Below are positions 16,036 to 25,760 of a stretch of 33,214 bases of DNA, piece after piece; the first letter of the stretch is position 1, and the number at the start of each line of letters is the position of its first letter. The DNA is from Myxococcales bacterium FL481 (GTDB lineage Bacteria; Myxococcota_A; Polyangia; Nannocystales; Nannocystaceae). Position numbers and translations under genes: made by a program. The stretch lies in the NCBI GenBank assembly GCA_006508105.1, contig QKPP01000180.1:1-33214 (forward strand), read 5' to 3'. Under the pieces are notes generated by a model, which saw only the letters and a list, made by a program, of their open reading frames with translations, was not told the DNA's origin and searched no databases.

Positions 16036-16665
16036 ATGCGCAAGACCCTGCTCGTTGTGGCTGCATTTGCCTGCGCTTGCTCAAACGAAGACGAGGCGGT
16101 GGCGTTCGCCCAAAGCGACGCCCACATCATCCGCGGTGACGAGCTTCCCGGAGATCCGCGGCAAAGCTGGGGTGAGGCGTTTGAGCACTACGACGACCTG
16201 GAGTGGACGCCGCAAGTCAAAACGCCGGGCGGCCGGAACCAGCCGCAGAACAGCGAGAAGGCCGCCGCCGTCGACTCTCGCGGGCCGCAGATCGTGTGGC
16301 TTCCCGTCCACTGGGACAACCTCTCTGACGAGACCCGTGCTCGTATGGCGTGGCACGAGCTGACGCATATCCATCAGCAACGCGAGCTCGGGCGACGCAC
16401 GATGGCCCGCCGTCTCAGCCGTCATGCGTACTGGCGCATCGCAGCCGAAGTCCCCGCGTCAGCGCAGTCGATCGAGGTCTACGCCCGGTACGGCGCCACC
16501 GAGGCGGAGCTTCGAGAACAGGCCGACAAAGCGGTGGAGAAGTACCCGGGCCGGATCGACCTCGACAGACTCGACGACGCCGACTCGTGGTACGAGCTCG
16601 CCAGCGATATCTTGCACGAGCGGGTCGACACCATCATGTTGGACCGCGAAGCAACCGCCGACTAG
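16036..16665 (+). CDS. Lipoprotein with an HELTH zinc-peptidase motif
   Basis: This 209-residue protein has an N-terminal signal (M-R-K-T-L-L-V-V-A-A-F-A-C-A-C) with cysteines at 13 and 15, either of which could be lipidated. The only motif is H107-E-L-T-H111 in A-W-H-E-L-T-H-I-H-Q-Q, the zinc-binding/catalytic helix of zincin peptidases. A later E in S-I-E-V-Y-A (~147) or one of the acidic residues in the C-terminal helix could be the third ligand. The H-E-L-T-H-x-x-Q-Q form recalls DUF4157-type and related domains, but the match is short. No neighbour is co-translated. It is probably an envelope-anchored small metalloprotein; whether it is an active peptidase is open. Confidence 0.75.
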   Translation: MRKTLLVVAAFACACSNEDEAVAFAQSDAHIIRGDELPGDPRQSWGEAFEHYDDLEWTPQVKTPGGRNQPQNSEKAAAVDSRGPQIVWLPVHWDNLSDETRARMAWHELTHIHQQRELGRRTMARRLSRHAYWRIAAEVPASAQSIEVYARYGATEAELREQADKAVEKYPGRIDLDRLDDADSWYELASDILHERVDTIMLDREATAD

Positions 16666-16818
16666 CCCGCCGCAGCCGATTCTCCCGGCGATGCAATCGA
16701 ACTCGAGCCGACGAGGACCCAATTCGTGGCCGAGTTGAGCTCACGGCTGACTCCCAGCCGCCGCTCACTCGACCCACGGCGCGTGCCGACAGCATGCGAG
16801 ACGAGGCGAACGCCTGCG

Positions 16819-17379
16819 TCAAAACACCGGACAGTCCCAACCGGCTGGCGGGCAGTTCGGACAGCTGCCCATCATGCACGCGCCCCCGCATTTTGCCAGC
16901 CGCTTGAAACTTGCGAGTTCGACGTAGTGGTAGGGCCCGTCGACCGCCGCTTGGCAATCGACCCCTAGCATGTGCCGACAGATCCGCTCGGGTCGACAAC
17001 GACGCCCGAACTGCTCGCGCACCCTGGCTCGAAGTTCGGGATCGTCCAGCCGCGGGTCGCGGGGCTTCTCTGCGCCAGCCTCCCCTGGCGCAGCGGGTCG
17101 CGCACCGCCTTCGACTGCGGGCTGAACACCGGCGCCGGTGACCGGCGCCACGCCGGGAGCAACATCAACATGGGCACCCACGGGTGCGGGCCCCGGATCT
17201 GCCGCGCGGGAGGGAGGAGGCGCGGCTGAAGCGTGGCCCCCTTGTGGCGCGGTCGGGGTCTCGCCGCCCGACGGTGCCGGCGACGTGGGAGACGTCGCCG
17301 GCCGCACCGCGGCGGGCTCGCGACTGCACGCGAACACAAGTACACCCCAACCGACGATCATGAGCAGACGAGCAGACAC
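16819..17379 (-). CDS. Cys-rich lipoprotein with proline/alanine linker
   Basis: I use the GTG at 17379, which gives M-S-A-R-L-L-M-I-V-G-W and a lipobox-like V-F-A-C at residue 18. An ATG at 17361 loses the only positive charge, and the longer frame to 17478 adds a non-signal leader. After ~80 residues rich in Pro, Ala, Thr and Gly, the C-terminal ~75 residues hold eight cysteines in a compact pattern (R-R-C, R-I-C-R-H, V-D-C, K-C-G-G-A-C, S-C-P-N-C-P, D-C-P-V-F). They probably form disulfides in the envelope, or could bind metal. No known domain was recognised. It lies downstream of the M48 gene on the same strand with a 200-nt gap. Confidence 0.75.
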   Translation of the reverse strand: MSARLLMIVGWGVLVFACSREPAAVRPATSPTSPAPSGGETPTAPQGGHASAAPPPSRAADPGPAPVGAHVDVAPGVAPVTGAGVQPAVEGGARPAAPGEAGAEKPRDPRLDDPELRARVREQFGRRCRPERICRHMLGVDCQAAVDGPYHYVELASFKRLAKCGGACMMGSCPNCPPAGWDCPVF

Positions 17380-17580
17380 GGCGCCTGAGGTGTACCGTCT
17401 CTGCGTCGCGATCGCTGTGAACGTGACCGCAAGCGGGTCAAGCCGGGTCAAATCCGCGTGCCGAGACACTCGCGGCACCAGCGCTCGCCCGTCGGGCGCA
17501 ACCCAGGCCGTCGGCTCGTAGCCAGATACCGCCGGCGAGCCAGCGTCTGCGCCTCTGGATACCGCGCGGCATCGCTCCGA

Positions 17581-18441
17581 TCACCCGCCGGAACTCGCGG
17601 TCCCCACCGCTGCGAAGCCGCCGTCTCGTACCCACGTATCCAGATGCTTCGCTCGCAGAATCGGAAACGGATGGGTGCGAAACGCAGTAATGAGGAACTT
17701 GTACGCGCGATTGAGACTGGACTCATCCGCTTCTTCGTAGGCACGGATCTGGCGCAAAAACTCGTCTTGATCCATCTCGCCGATCAAGCTCGAGGACCCG
17801 CCGGCGAGTTTCATGAACGTCCGTACGGCGACGTCGTAGTCTTGGACGCACAACAAGGCGGCGCGATCCGCCGACAGCTCCGCCTTGCGGTACCAATCAT
17901 AAAGCGGCAACGCCAGGCCGCCACCAAGAAGGGACCCGATGCCTAGTGTGGCCCGCCCGACCACTTCGAGGATCTCTTTGATGTTCTCGGCGACGATTGT
18001 GTAGAGCACGTGATCGCACTTGATGTGGCCGAGCTCGTGCGCGATCACGAAGAACCGCTCCTGCTCATCGAGGATCTCGAGCAGCTCCGAGCTCACCACA
18101 ATAAACGGCCTCGTGTGGCCGTACGTGTAGGCGTTGGCCTCGGGCGCAAACGATACATACAGTTCGGGCTCGGCCACACCCAAGATTTTGCATCCCCACT
18201 GTAGGTACCGATGCAGGCTCGGAAACATCTTCTCCGTGACCCGCACATTGTCGGCCACGTTTTGGAGATAAGCCATCTTCTCGAAGCCGAACTCGAGGAT
18301 CTTCGCCACCAACGTGTCGAGACCTGGCACCTTGCGCAAAGCGTCGCTGGCCTTGACGTCCCACGGATGCATGAAATCGCCGCGGGCCAGACCGGGGTAC
18401 GTGCGTAGCTGTCGACGAGTGGTCTGGTTGGTACGGCTCAT
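17581..18441 (-). CDS. M48-family zinc metallopeptidase
   Basis: This 286-residue protein has the M48 (Ste24/HtpX-like) signature: H135-E-L-G-H139 in F-V-I-A-H-E-L-G-H-I-K, with the third ligand E188 in A-E-L-S-A-D-R-A. The upstream motif F-A-P-E-A-N-A-Y-T-Y-G (~98-108) and the I-V-V-S-S-E-L-L-E strand before the helix also fit the family. There is no signal peptide or clear N-terminal membrane span; a hydrophobic segment at ~160-182 (G-S-L-L-G-G-G-L-A-L) may be embedded or simply core. It ends with a small Gly/Ser tail. It is likely a cytoplasmic or membrane-associated protease for protein quality control. The start at 18441 is chosen for length; M24 is an alternative. Confidence 0.9.
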   Translation of the reverse strand: MSRTNQTTRRQLRTYPGLARGDFMHPWDVKASDALRKVPGLDTLVAKILEFGFEKMAYLQNVADNVRVTEKMFPSLHRYLQWGCKILGVAEPELYVSFAPEANAYTYGHTRPFIVVSSELLEILDEQERFFVIAHELGHIKCDHVLYTIVAENIKEILEVVGRATLGIGSLLGGGLALPLYDWYRKAELSADRAALLCVQDYDVAVRTFMKLAGGSSSLIGEMDQDEFLRQIRAYEEADESSLNRAYKFLITAFRTHPFPILRAKHLDTWVRDGGFAAVGTASSGG

Positions 18442-18465
18442 CGTCGCAACCGGTGAGACCCGAAG

Positions 18466-19805
<1,340 letters not shown>

Positions 19806-19829
19806 TCAGAAAATCGAACGGGTTAAGCG

Positions 19830-19855
19830 AAAAGGGCGGCCTGGGCCGCCCTTTT
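19830..19855 (-). terminator. GC-rich hairpin with short T-run between tsf and pyrH
   Basis: AAAAGGGCGGC pairs perfectly with GCCGCCCTTTT around a 4-nt loop. Read on the minus strand it follows the tsf stop by 5 nt and ends in four Ts, so it can act as an intrinsic terminator or partial attenuator that sets rpsB-tsf above pyrH-frr. The A/T ends make it symmetrical, so it would look similar on the plus strand. Confidence 0.7.
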
Positions 19856-19860
19856 GGGTC

Positions 19861-20523
<663 letters not shown>

Positions 20524-20556
20524 GATGGACCTCGCGCTAGACGTGGGGGATCGACG

Positions 20557-21501
20557 TTACTCGGCCGGGGTGGTGGTGGCCGTCGCGTTGGCTTCGGCGG
20601 CGGCCGCCAATGCCGCGGCCTCTTCTTCAGGACTTGCGACCGCCTCGGGCTCGGGAAGCTGCGTGCGGCGCGAAACGACCTCGACTTTGGGACCATCGCC
20701 CCCGGTGCTCACCCGGATCGTCTCCGGCGCACCTTCGGCTCGCTCGGCCTCAGCCACGGCGCGGGCTTTGCCGACCCGTGTGCCCTCCGCGGCCGCGTCA
20801 GCCATCGTGGCGGTGAGCAGCTTGATCGAACGGATCGCGTCGTCGTTGCCCGGGATGACGTAGTCGAGTTTTTCGGGGTCCGCGTTGGTGTCGGCGATCG
20901 CCACGACGGGAACCCCCAGTCGGCGAGCCTCGGTGACCGTGATGTACTCCTTGGCCGGATCGACGATAAACACCGCGCCGGGCAGCTGCGGCATATCCTT
21001 GATCCCTCCGAGGTTGCGCTCGAGCTTGGCGCGGGCCCGTTCGAGCCGCAACACTTCCTTTTTCGTCAGCTTCTCGTACGTGCCGTCCTCGGACATCTTC
21101 TCGATGCCGCGCAGCTTGTCGATCGACTGGCGGATGGTTGCCCAGTTGGTCAAGGTGCCACCGAGCCAACGGCTACACACATAGTACTGGCCGCAACGCT
21201 GGGCTTCGGTGACGAGCACGTCCTGGGCCTGCTTCTTGGTGCCGACGAACAAAATCGGCTTGCCCTCGGCGGCCGTGCGACGAATGAACTCGTAGGCGTG
21301 ACGGACCAACACCGCGGTTTGCTGCAAGTCGAGAATATGAATGCCGTTGCGCGCACCGAAGATGTACGGCTTCATCTTGGGGTTCCAACGCTCGGTCCGG
21401 TGGCCGAAGTGCACCCCGCACTCGAGCAATTGGCGGATGGTAATGATCTCTTGTGATTCGCGCAGAGCCGACGAATCGTCGGCGGTCATCGTTTCGGACA
21501 T
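20557..21501 (-). CDS. rpsB: 30S ribosomal protein S2
   Basis: S2 motifs are clear: [19 protein letters not shown] near residue 27-45, [30 protein letters not shown] and [10 protein letters not shown]. The protein is 314 residues against about 240 in E. coli. The extra length is a C-terminal tail from about residue 240 that is rich in Ala, Glu and Thr and lacks clear structure. There is also a short leader before the usual start; the third codon-block ATG (M-T-A-D-D) is an alternative start. First gene of rpsB-tsf-pyrH-frr, with the rhomboid operon divergent upstream. Confidence 0.97.
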   Translation of the reverse strand: MSETMTADDSSALRESQEIITIRQLLECGVHFGHRTERWNPKMKPYIFGARNGIHILDLQQTAVLVRHAYEFIRRTAAEGKPILFVGTKKQAQDVLVTEAQRCGQYYVCSRWLGGTLTNWATIRQSIDKLRGIEKMSEDGTYEKLTKKEVLRLERARAKLERNLGGIKDMPQLPGAVFIVDPAKEYITVTEARRLGVPVVAIADTNADPEKLDYVIPGNDDAIRSIKLLTATMADAAAEGTRVGKARAVAEAERAEGAPETIRVSTGGDGPKVEVVSRRTQLPEPEAVASPEEEAAALAAAAEANATATTTPAE

Positions 21502-21818
21502 GTTTTGAGTCGCTCCTGGCGTTTTGACTTCTGCCCCCTTCGCTGGGCCCGCACGTCGGCCGTGCCGACGACGCCGCGGTCACCCTCCAAGGGCATGTGT
21601 GGTTTCAAGGCGCGCGGTAGGTACCACGCGTCCGCGCACCCGTAAAGGTCGACCCAGCGTACGGCGGAACCGCGTGACGACGAGTGGGTGGTCCTCGACC
21701 GGCCGGACGCCCGCGCGAAGTCATCGTCCCCGCCTTGCTCACACCGGTTCGCTTTTCTGACCCCTCTCCGCGCGATGGCGACCGGCGCGCGTGTGTGGCG
21801 CGGACGTAAGAGATCGGC
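21502..21818. other. Divergent gap upstream of rpsB and the rhomboid operon
   Basis: This 317-nt region must hold promoters for both directions. No frame looks coding. I saw no confident -35/-10 pair for either side. A perfect 7-bp hairpin in the presumed rpsB leader is listed separately. Confidence 0.6.
21554..21570 (-). promoter_or_regulatory. Hairpin in the presumed rpsB leader
   Basis: CGTCGGC and GCCGACG form a perfect 7-bp stem with a 3-nt loop about 55 nt upstream of the rpsB start. S2 leaders in other bacteria can carry autoregulatory structures; whether this one does is not known. Confidence 0.35.
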
Positions 21819-23087
21819 GTGCAGACCGAGCCGCGACGACCGCAGGCCGAACGACGTCCGCTCCGGCGACGCACGCCAACGACGATCCCCGGTTGGACCG
21901 CGGCCGTGGCCGCCGGCTGCGTGGCGCTCCACCTGATGCAACTCGCCGGCGAACCGCCCGCACCGAGCCAGGCGTCCGACCTGCAGCTGACACTCGTTGC
22001 CTTCGGGGCCAAAAACACGGCGCTGATCAGCGACGCCCGCGAAAGTTGGCGTCTGCTGACCACTCACCTCGTCCATACCGGCTGGCTCCACTTGGTGTTC
22101 AACCTCGCGTTCTTCCTGCCCGTGGCGGGCGCGCTCGAGACCGGGCTGCGACGCCACGATTTTGTGGCGTTGCTCGCCGTCGGCGGCGTGGTGTCGGGAC
22201 TCTCCAGCGTACTTTGGACGCCGGAGGTCTCGGCCGGGTTGTCCGGCGTGGTGTTCGCAGTCCTCGGAGCGGCGGTTGCGGTGGGCTTTCGCCACGGTGC
22301 GAGCCTGCCACCAAGCCTGCGCTCGCACTTCGGTTGGCCCGTGGTCCCGTTTGTGTCGCTACTGCTACTCATCGGCCACGGCAGTGCCCAGATTGACCAC
22401 GCAAGCCACTACGGGGGACTCGCCGCCGGCTGCGCCTTTGGCCCGTGGACCCGCCCCCGCCCCCGCCCCCGAACGGTTGTGCCCGACGACCCGCGAGCAG
22501 CCTGGCGCGTGCTGACGCCGACAATGGCCGTTCTGGGTTGCGTCCTGCTCGCGGCGCCAGCCATCGCCCGCCGCGGCGCCGGTCCCACCCGCTACCGCTA
22601 CGAGAATGTGGCGGTGCTGGAGGCACCGGGCGGATGGACCGCTGAATTCGGCCCGTTCGGTGACATTCGCTTCTCAGGCGCGACCGACCTCGTGTCGGCC
22701 TCCGTACGCCAGATTCCCTCCCGAGGCCGAGCCGATCCGGCACGGTGGTACGTGCGCGAGCATCTCGGCGCCCTCGCAGACTCCGGTGAGATCGCCAACG
22801 TGACGGAGCACCGCGACGTGCGGGGCCGGTCCAGCCGACGCTTCACCTACCGCCGCGCCGGTCGACCCTGCACCGCCGATGTCACATTCGTGGCCATGCC
22901 CCAGGCCTCCCTCGTTGTGACCTTCGAGTCCCCCACCTCTTGGCGAGACAAGTACGGCGAAACTAGGACGGCGCTGCTCGGGTCCATTGGCCCAACGACG
23001 ACGACCGCGCTCGCGAGCACCGCATCTCATGCGGCCGCCCCCGGTCTTGCGTTCACCGCGGTATCCTCGTCGCTCCCCCACCCGTGA
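21819..23087 (+). CDS. Rhomboid-family intramembrane protease with extra C-terminal domain
   Basis: This 422-residue protein starts at a GTG after a weak AGAGA. Residues ~20-210 are a rhomboid domain: W-R-L-L-T-T-H-L-V-H-T-G-W-L-H-L-V-F-N with the H91-x3-N95 pair, the catalytic Ser142 in G-L-S-G, and the catalytic His197 in S-H-Y-G-G-L-A-A-G. An Arg-Pro linker (~212-222, encoded by a C-rich repeat) follows. Then comes one more hydrophobic segment (~235-255) and a soluble beta-rich domain of ~150 residues (R-Y-R-Y-E-N-V-A-V-L-E-A-P-G-G-W onward). I did not recognise the domain; it resembles small lipoprotein-type domains. The stop overlaps the next gene (GTGA). It would cleave membrane-anchored substrates, possibly the neighbouring lipoproteins. 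Confidence 0.88.
   Translation: MQTEPRRPQAERRPLRRRTPTTIPGWTAAVAAGCVALHLMQLAGEPPAPSQASDLQLTLVAFGAKNTALISDARESWRLLTTHLVHTGWLHLVFNLAFFLPVAGALETGLRRHDFVALLAVGGVVSGLSSVLWTPEVSAGLSGVVFAVLGAAVAVGFRHGASLPPSLRSHFGWPVVPFVSLLLLIGHGSAQIDHASHYGGLAAGCAFGPWTRPRPRPRTVVPDDPRAAWRVLTPTMAVLGCVLLAAPAIARRGAGPTRYRYENVAVLEAPGGWTAEFGPFGDIRFSGATDLVSASVRQIPSRGRADPARWYVREHLGALADSGEIANVTEHRDVRGRSSRRFTYRRAGRPCTADVTFVAMPQASLVVTFESPTSWRDKYGETRTALLGSIGPTTTTALASTASHAAAPGLAFTAVSSSLPHP
22450..22471 (-). repeat. C-rich hexamer repeat; G-quadruplex motif on the minus strand
   Basis: CCC-G-CCCCC-G-CCCCC-G-CCCCC on the plus strand gives four G-tracts of 3 to 5 with single-nucleotide loops on the minus strand, a textbook quadruplex sequence. 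It encodes the Arg-Pro repeat between the rhomboid domain and the C-terminal part of that protein. Confidence 0.75.
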
Positions 23088-23605
23088 CCTCCCTCTCTTT
23101 GCTCCCCCTTCGTTTGGCTGTCTCCGCTGCACTCGTGGGCAGCCTCGCGGCCTCGTCGTGCTTCATCGAGGCCACGCCCTCGGCGACGTTCCGGTATTCT
23201 TGCGGCGACGCGAGCGACTGTGACGACAGCGAGTCTTGCCTCAGCGGTTTGTGCCAAATCGCCTGCACCACCGCGACCGCGACTGAAGTGTGCCCGAACG
23301 GGAGCTTCGGCTCGTCATCCTGCGTCAACGGCCTGTGCGCGAGCGCCTGCACCCCTCGCGAGGAGCACTGCCCCGGGTCACAGAGCTGCCTGGCGCTCGA
23401 CGAACTGTCGGCAGCCGCCCTCGGGATGTTCAACGCGGAAGGGGTTTGCGCCGAGCCCTGCACCGCGACCAGCTGCACGGCGGAGGAGATCTGCCACCAG
23501 GGCTTTTGCCTCGCGCTGCCCTCGGGCGCGGACCCCCAAGGACCACGAGTCCCTCGCAACAGAACGACTCGATCGGCCCCAACCCGCGAGGAGGTGACAC
23601 GATGA
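23084..23605 (+). CDS. Cys-rich lipoprotein, middle gene of the rhomboid operon
   Basis: The GTG at 23084 overlaps the rhomboid stop (GTGA). The 173-residue product has a signal with a cysteine at 26 (L-A-A-S-S-C), then a cysteine-rich region of about 16 further cysteines in a recurring pattern (C-G-D-A-S-D-C-D-D, C-L-S-G-L-C, C-V-N-G-L-C, C-T-P-R-E-E-H-C, C-H-Q-G-F-C). This resembles the small disulfide-rich repeats of myxobacterial surface lipoproteins. The C-terminal ~30 residues are low complexity. The gene ends with an ATGA overlap into the next. The likely role is an envelope partner of the rhomboid, or its substrate. Confidence 0.82.
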   Translation: MTSLSLLPLRLAVSAALVGSLAASSCFIEATPSATFRYSCGDASDCDDSESCLSGLCQIACTTATATEVCPNGSFGSSSCVNGLCASACTPREEHCPGSQSCLALDELSAAALGMFNAEGVCAEPCTATSCTAEEICHQGFCLALPSGADPQGPRVPRNRTTRSAPTREEVTR

Positions 23606-24258
23606 GCCGCCGCGCAACGCACATCATCGGACTCGCGCTACTGGCCCCGTTGGCGTGTGCCGGGCCCACCAGTTCCCTGCCCGGGTCGGTGGCGATCGAC
23701 CAGGCGCCGCGCGTGCGGGCGGACACCACCGATCGGGATCCGGCGCCCGGGCGCCCAGCTCCGGTCGCGACGCCATCCGGTCGTCTCGGCGTCGATCGAG
23801 CCGTGGAGAACGTCCGAGACGCAGTCGGGGCCTCGCCCCAACCCGGCGGCGCCCCGGCCGTGGCGCTCGCCCAAAGCCTTTCGCCCACCCAGCTGCGGGC
23901 GCTCCTGGGCGACGCGGCCCCCGTCACGGAACCGTCAAACGACCACGACGGACTGCCGTCGCCCGCCTGGTACTGGGGCGGCGCCATCGCGGCCGGGGCC
24001 GGCATCGTCGGTGCCGTCGTCGCCGCGTCGGTCGGCTTCAAATACACCCGCGACGTCCAAGACGGGTACAGCGAGGGGATCACCCGAGACGAACTCGACG
24101 ACTACAGCCGTCGCGGGCAAGCGGCGAACACGGTGGCGGGGACCAGTGCGGCGATCGGTCTCGTGGGCCTCGTCGTCGCCGCGGCAACTTACGGGATGCA
24201 CTACACCCGCTGCAGCAAACTGGCGGCCAAGCGCCGCGACTGCGCCGTGAACAGGTAG
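23602..24258 (+). CDS. Lipoprotein with two glycine/alanine hydrophobic segments, last gene of the rhomboid operon
   Basis: Start at the ATG at 23602, which overlaps the previous stop and has a perfect GGAGGTGA 5 nt upstream; a frame reaching back to 23290 is rejected because it reads through the previous gene in another phase. The 218-residue product has a signal with L-A-P-L-A-C at residue 19. A Pro/Ala/Arg-rich region follows, with S-P-T-Q-L-R-A-L-L-G-D-A. Two Ala/Val/Gly-rich hydrophobic helices (~128-150 and ~180-202) are separated by a charged stretch (Y-T-R-D-V-Q-D-G-Y-S-E-G-I-T-R-D-E-L). No known domain was seen. The two helices could insert in the inner membrane beside the rhomboid. 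Confidence 0.78.
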   Translation: MSRRATHIIGLALLAPLACAGPTSSLPGSVAIDQAPRVRADTTDRDPAPGRPAPVATPSGRLGVDRAVENVRDAVGASPQPGGAPAVALAQSLSPTQLRALLGDAAPVTEPSNDHDGLPSPAWYWGGAIAAGAGIVGAVVAASVGFKYTRDVQDGYSEGITRDELDDYSRRGQAANTVAGTSAAIGLVGLVVAAATYGMHYTRCSKLAAKRRDCAVNR

Positions 24259-24325
24259 CGCACAACCACAAACAACAAGCAGCCAGCGGCGCGCCAGTCC
24301 AGCGGACGCCGGGTCGGTGGCCGTG

Positions 24326-24385
24326 CGTGGATCGCGGTCGGGCGGACCTGATGGAGCTCCACCGCGGCTGGCGGTGCGATCCACG
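24326..24385. other. Long inverted repeat between convergent genes
   Basis: CGTGGATCGC (24326-24335) pairs perfectly with GCGATCCACG (24376-24385). Between the arms lie a self-complementary TGGAGCTCCA and a smaller ACCGC/GCGGT pair. It lies after the stop of the rhomboid operon and before the convergent stop at 24437. It could be a bidirectional terminator or a structured RNA. There is no T-run. Confidence 0.45.
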
Positions 24386-24436
24386 GCCCGCCGCGTGAAC
24401 GCGAGGCGCCTTGGCTGGGTTCAAGTCGAGCGCGAG

Positions 24437-24826
24437 CTAGCTCGACCGGGCTTTCCGAGCCGCTCGATGCGTTCGCCAGCGCTCGAAGTCCTCCGTACGG
24501 GATTCCCATTTGTGCTTTTCCGCCTCTGCACGCGCGTGCAACTGGTCCATCACGTGCTGCCCCAGCCGGTCGCTGTTGCGCGCCATCCAGCGGATTCCAG
24601 CCTCCCAGCGCTTGATCCGCGAGTTCAGCCACTCGACCTGAGCAAGATGCCCGGCCCGACGGGCCCGGCTCCGCTGGCGTTGAAACGTCAGCAAGCGGCC
24701 CTCCATGAACCCGATCATCTTCGGCACGCCGAGCTGAGACAAACGTCGGGAGTACCATCGGCCAAGCCGATTGAGCTGCTTTTCGAAGGTGGGCCAAAGC
24801 GCCGTGGTCAGAGGAAAGTCGCTCAT
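24437..24826 (-). CDS. Small helical protein, unknown
   Basis: I use the ATG at 24826 (M-S-D-F-P-L-T-T-A-L-W-P-T-F-E-K), which gives 129 residues; a longer frame to 24928 adds a disordered basic leader. The protein is rich in Arg, Trp, Leu and Glu in heptad-like spacing (for example L-N-R-L-G-R-W-Y-S-R-R-L and Q-V-E-W-L-N-S-R-I-K-R-W-E), so it is probably helical or coiled. It has no cysteines, signal or membrane segment and matches no family I know. Frame consistency and amino acid pattern support coding; the role is unknown. Confidence 0.6.
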   Translation of the reverse strand: MSDFPLTTALWPTFEKQLNRLGRWYSRRLSQLGVPKMIGFMEGRLLTFQRQRSRARRAGHLAQVEWLNSRIKRWEAGIRWMARNSDRLGQHVMDQLHARAEAEKHKWESRTEDFERWRTHRAARKARSS

Positions 24827-24872
24827 CCGAGAAGTGTAATCGAGCCCAGGGCCACGATGCGCGCCGTCCGAG

Positions 24873-25760
24873 TCAACAGCGCACGCGTGACGCCGCGGGC
24901 TGAGGCGACCCGGGCCCCGCCGAGGCAAACAAATCGGCGGACGTCACCGCAACGGGATGAGAGCGCCGAGTCACCCACGCGCACCATCCTGGGCATCCAC
25001 ACGGCGATACCTCCACGCCGTGGGCCGCCAACACGCGCGAGCAGGCCGAACGGAGGGCGACGACCGTGCGTGGCCCGAGCTGCCAACGCAGAGCATTCGG
25101 TTGCCGAGCCTCGTCAAACAACGCTCGGGCGGGTACGCCGAACGCGCGACAGAGATCCATCACGCCACCCGCATCGTGGACCTCACGCAATGCGGCCAAC
25201 TGTTGTGGCCGCAGGTCCGCGAAGCGGAGTCGAGCGCGTTCGACGGCCCCCGAGCGGAGGAACCGACCCAAGGCGTCGATGCCCCCCACCCGGTCGTGCA
25301 CACCGGGAAAGACGGGCCCGATTTCCGCGACGGTCAACACCCCCCGCGCGCGCAGATGCTGGGCGCCAAGCAACAGCGACTTGGGGTCCTCGGCCTGCCC
25401 CACCAGCGCCCGGTGGATCGCCGGACACACATGCCCGAGCGGCAGGACGACGCCTCCACCGGCCTCCACCAGCGCGTCGACCAGGCCTCGTGCGAGCGGC
25501 CGCGGACTGCGAACGAACACCTGACGCCCGTGCCTGGCGAGCCAGGCCACGACGGAGGCCGCGTCGTGATCGGCCCCTAGTCCGACGTCGACCGTCGCAC
25601 CTACCACCGGGGCGCGCCCCAGCTCGGACTCCGCGAACAGGCCCGCGACCGCGAGCTCCACGCCACCAGCGCCAATCTCGGAACTCGCGTCCACGCGCAG
25701 GCGCGCGTGCGGCCCGCGGCAGCTGGAGTGGATCGCAGTGATGCGAATTGCTGAACACAT
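24873..25760 (-). CDS. Radical-SAM-like protein lacking the CxxxCxxC motif
   Basis: I start at the ATG at 25760 (M-C-S-A-I-R-I-T-A-I-H), giving 295 residues; the longer frame to 25847 adds no recognisable sequence. The middle part (~85-195) resembles the barrel of SplB-like and related radical SAM proteins: F-V-R-S-P-R-P-L-A-R-G-L-V-D-A-L, then L-G-A-Q-H-L-R-A-R-G-V-L-T-V-A-E-I-G-P-V-F-P-G-V-H-D, equivalent to the usual A-P-V-I-P-G-L-N-D. The N-terminal cluster motif is absent. A later cysteine group (S-P-C-G-C-P-G-W-C) is present near residue 255. The family call is tentative, and an unrelated TIM-barrel protein is possible. It lies upstream of the small helical gene on the same strand. Confidence 0.5.
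   Translation of the reverse strand: MCSAIRITAIHSSCRGPHARLRVDASSEIGAGGVELAVAGLFAESELGRAPVVGATVDVGLGADHDAASVVAWLARHGRQVFVRSPRPLARGLVDALVEAGGGVVLPLGHVCPAIHRALVGQAEDPKSLLLGAQHLRARGVLTVAEIGPVFPGVHDRVGGIDALGRFLRSGAVERARLRFADLRPQQLAALREVHDAGGVMDLCRAFGVPARALFDEARQPNALRWQLGPRTVVALRSACSRVLAAHGVEVSPCGCPGWCAWVTRRSHPVAVTSADLFASAGPGSPQPAASRVRC

Noticed and set aside
17448..17744. Continuation of coding after the M48 stop, including R-W-C-R-E-C-L-G
   Set aside because: The frame is out of phase with M48 and has no start or domain; the protein-like end is too short to support a call.
24400..24440. tRNA-like GGTTCAAGTC near the end of the 24259-24436 gap
   Set aside because: The bases flanking it do not form the T-stem, and no acceptor or anticodon arms can be drawn.
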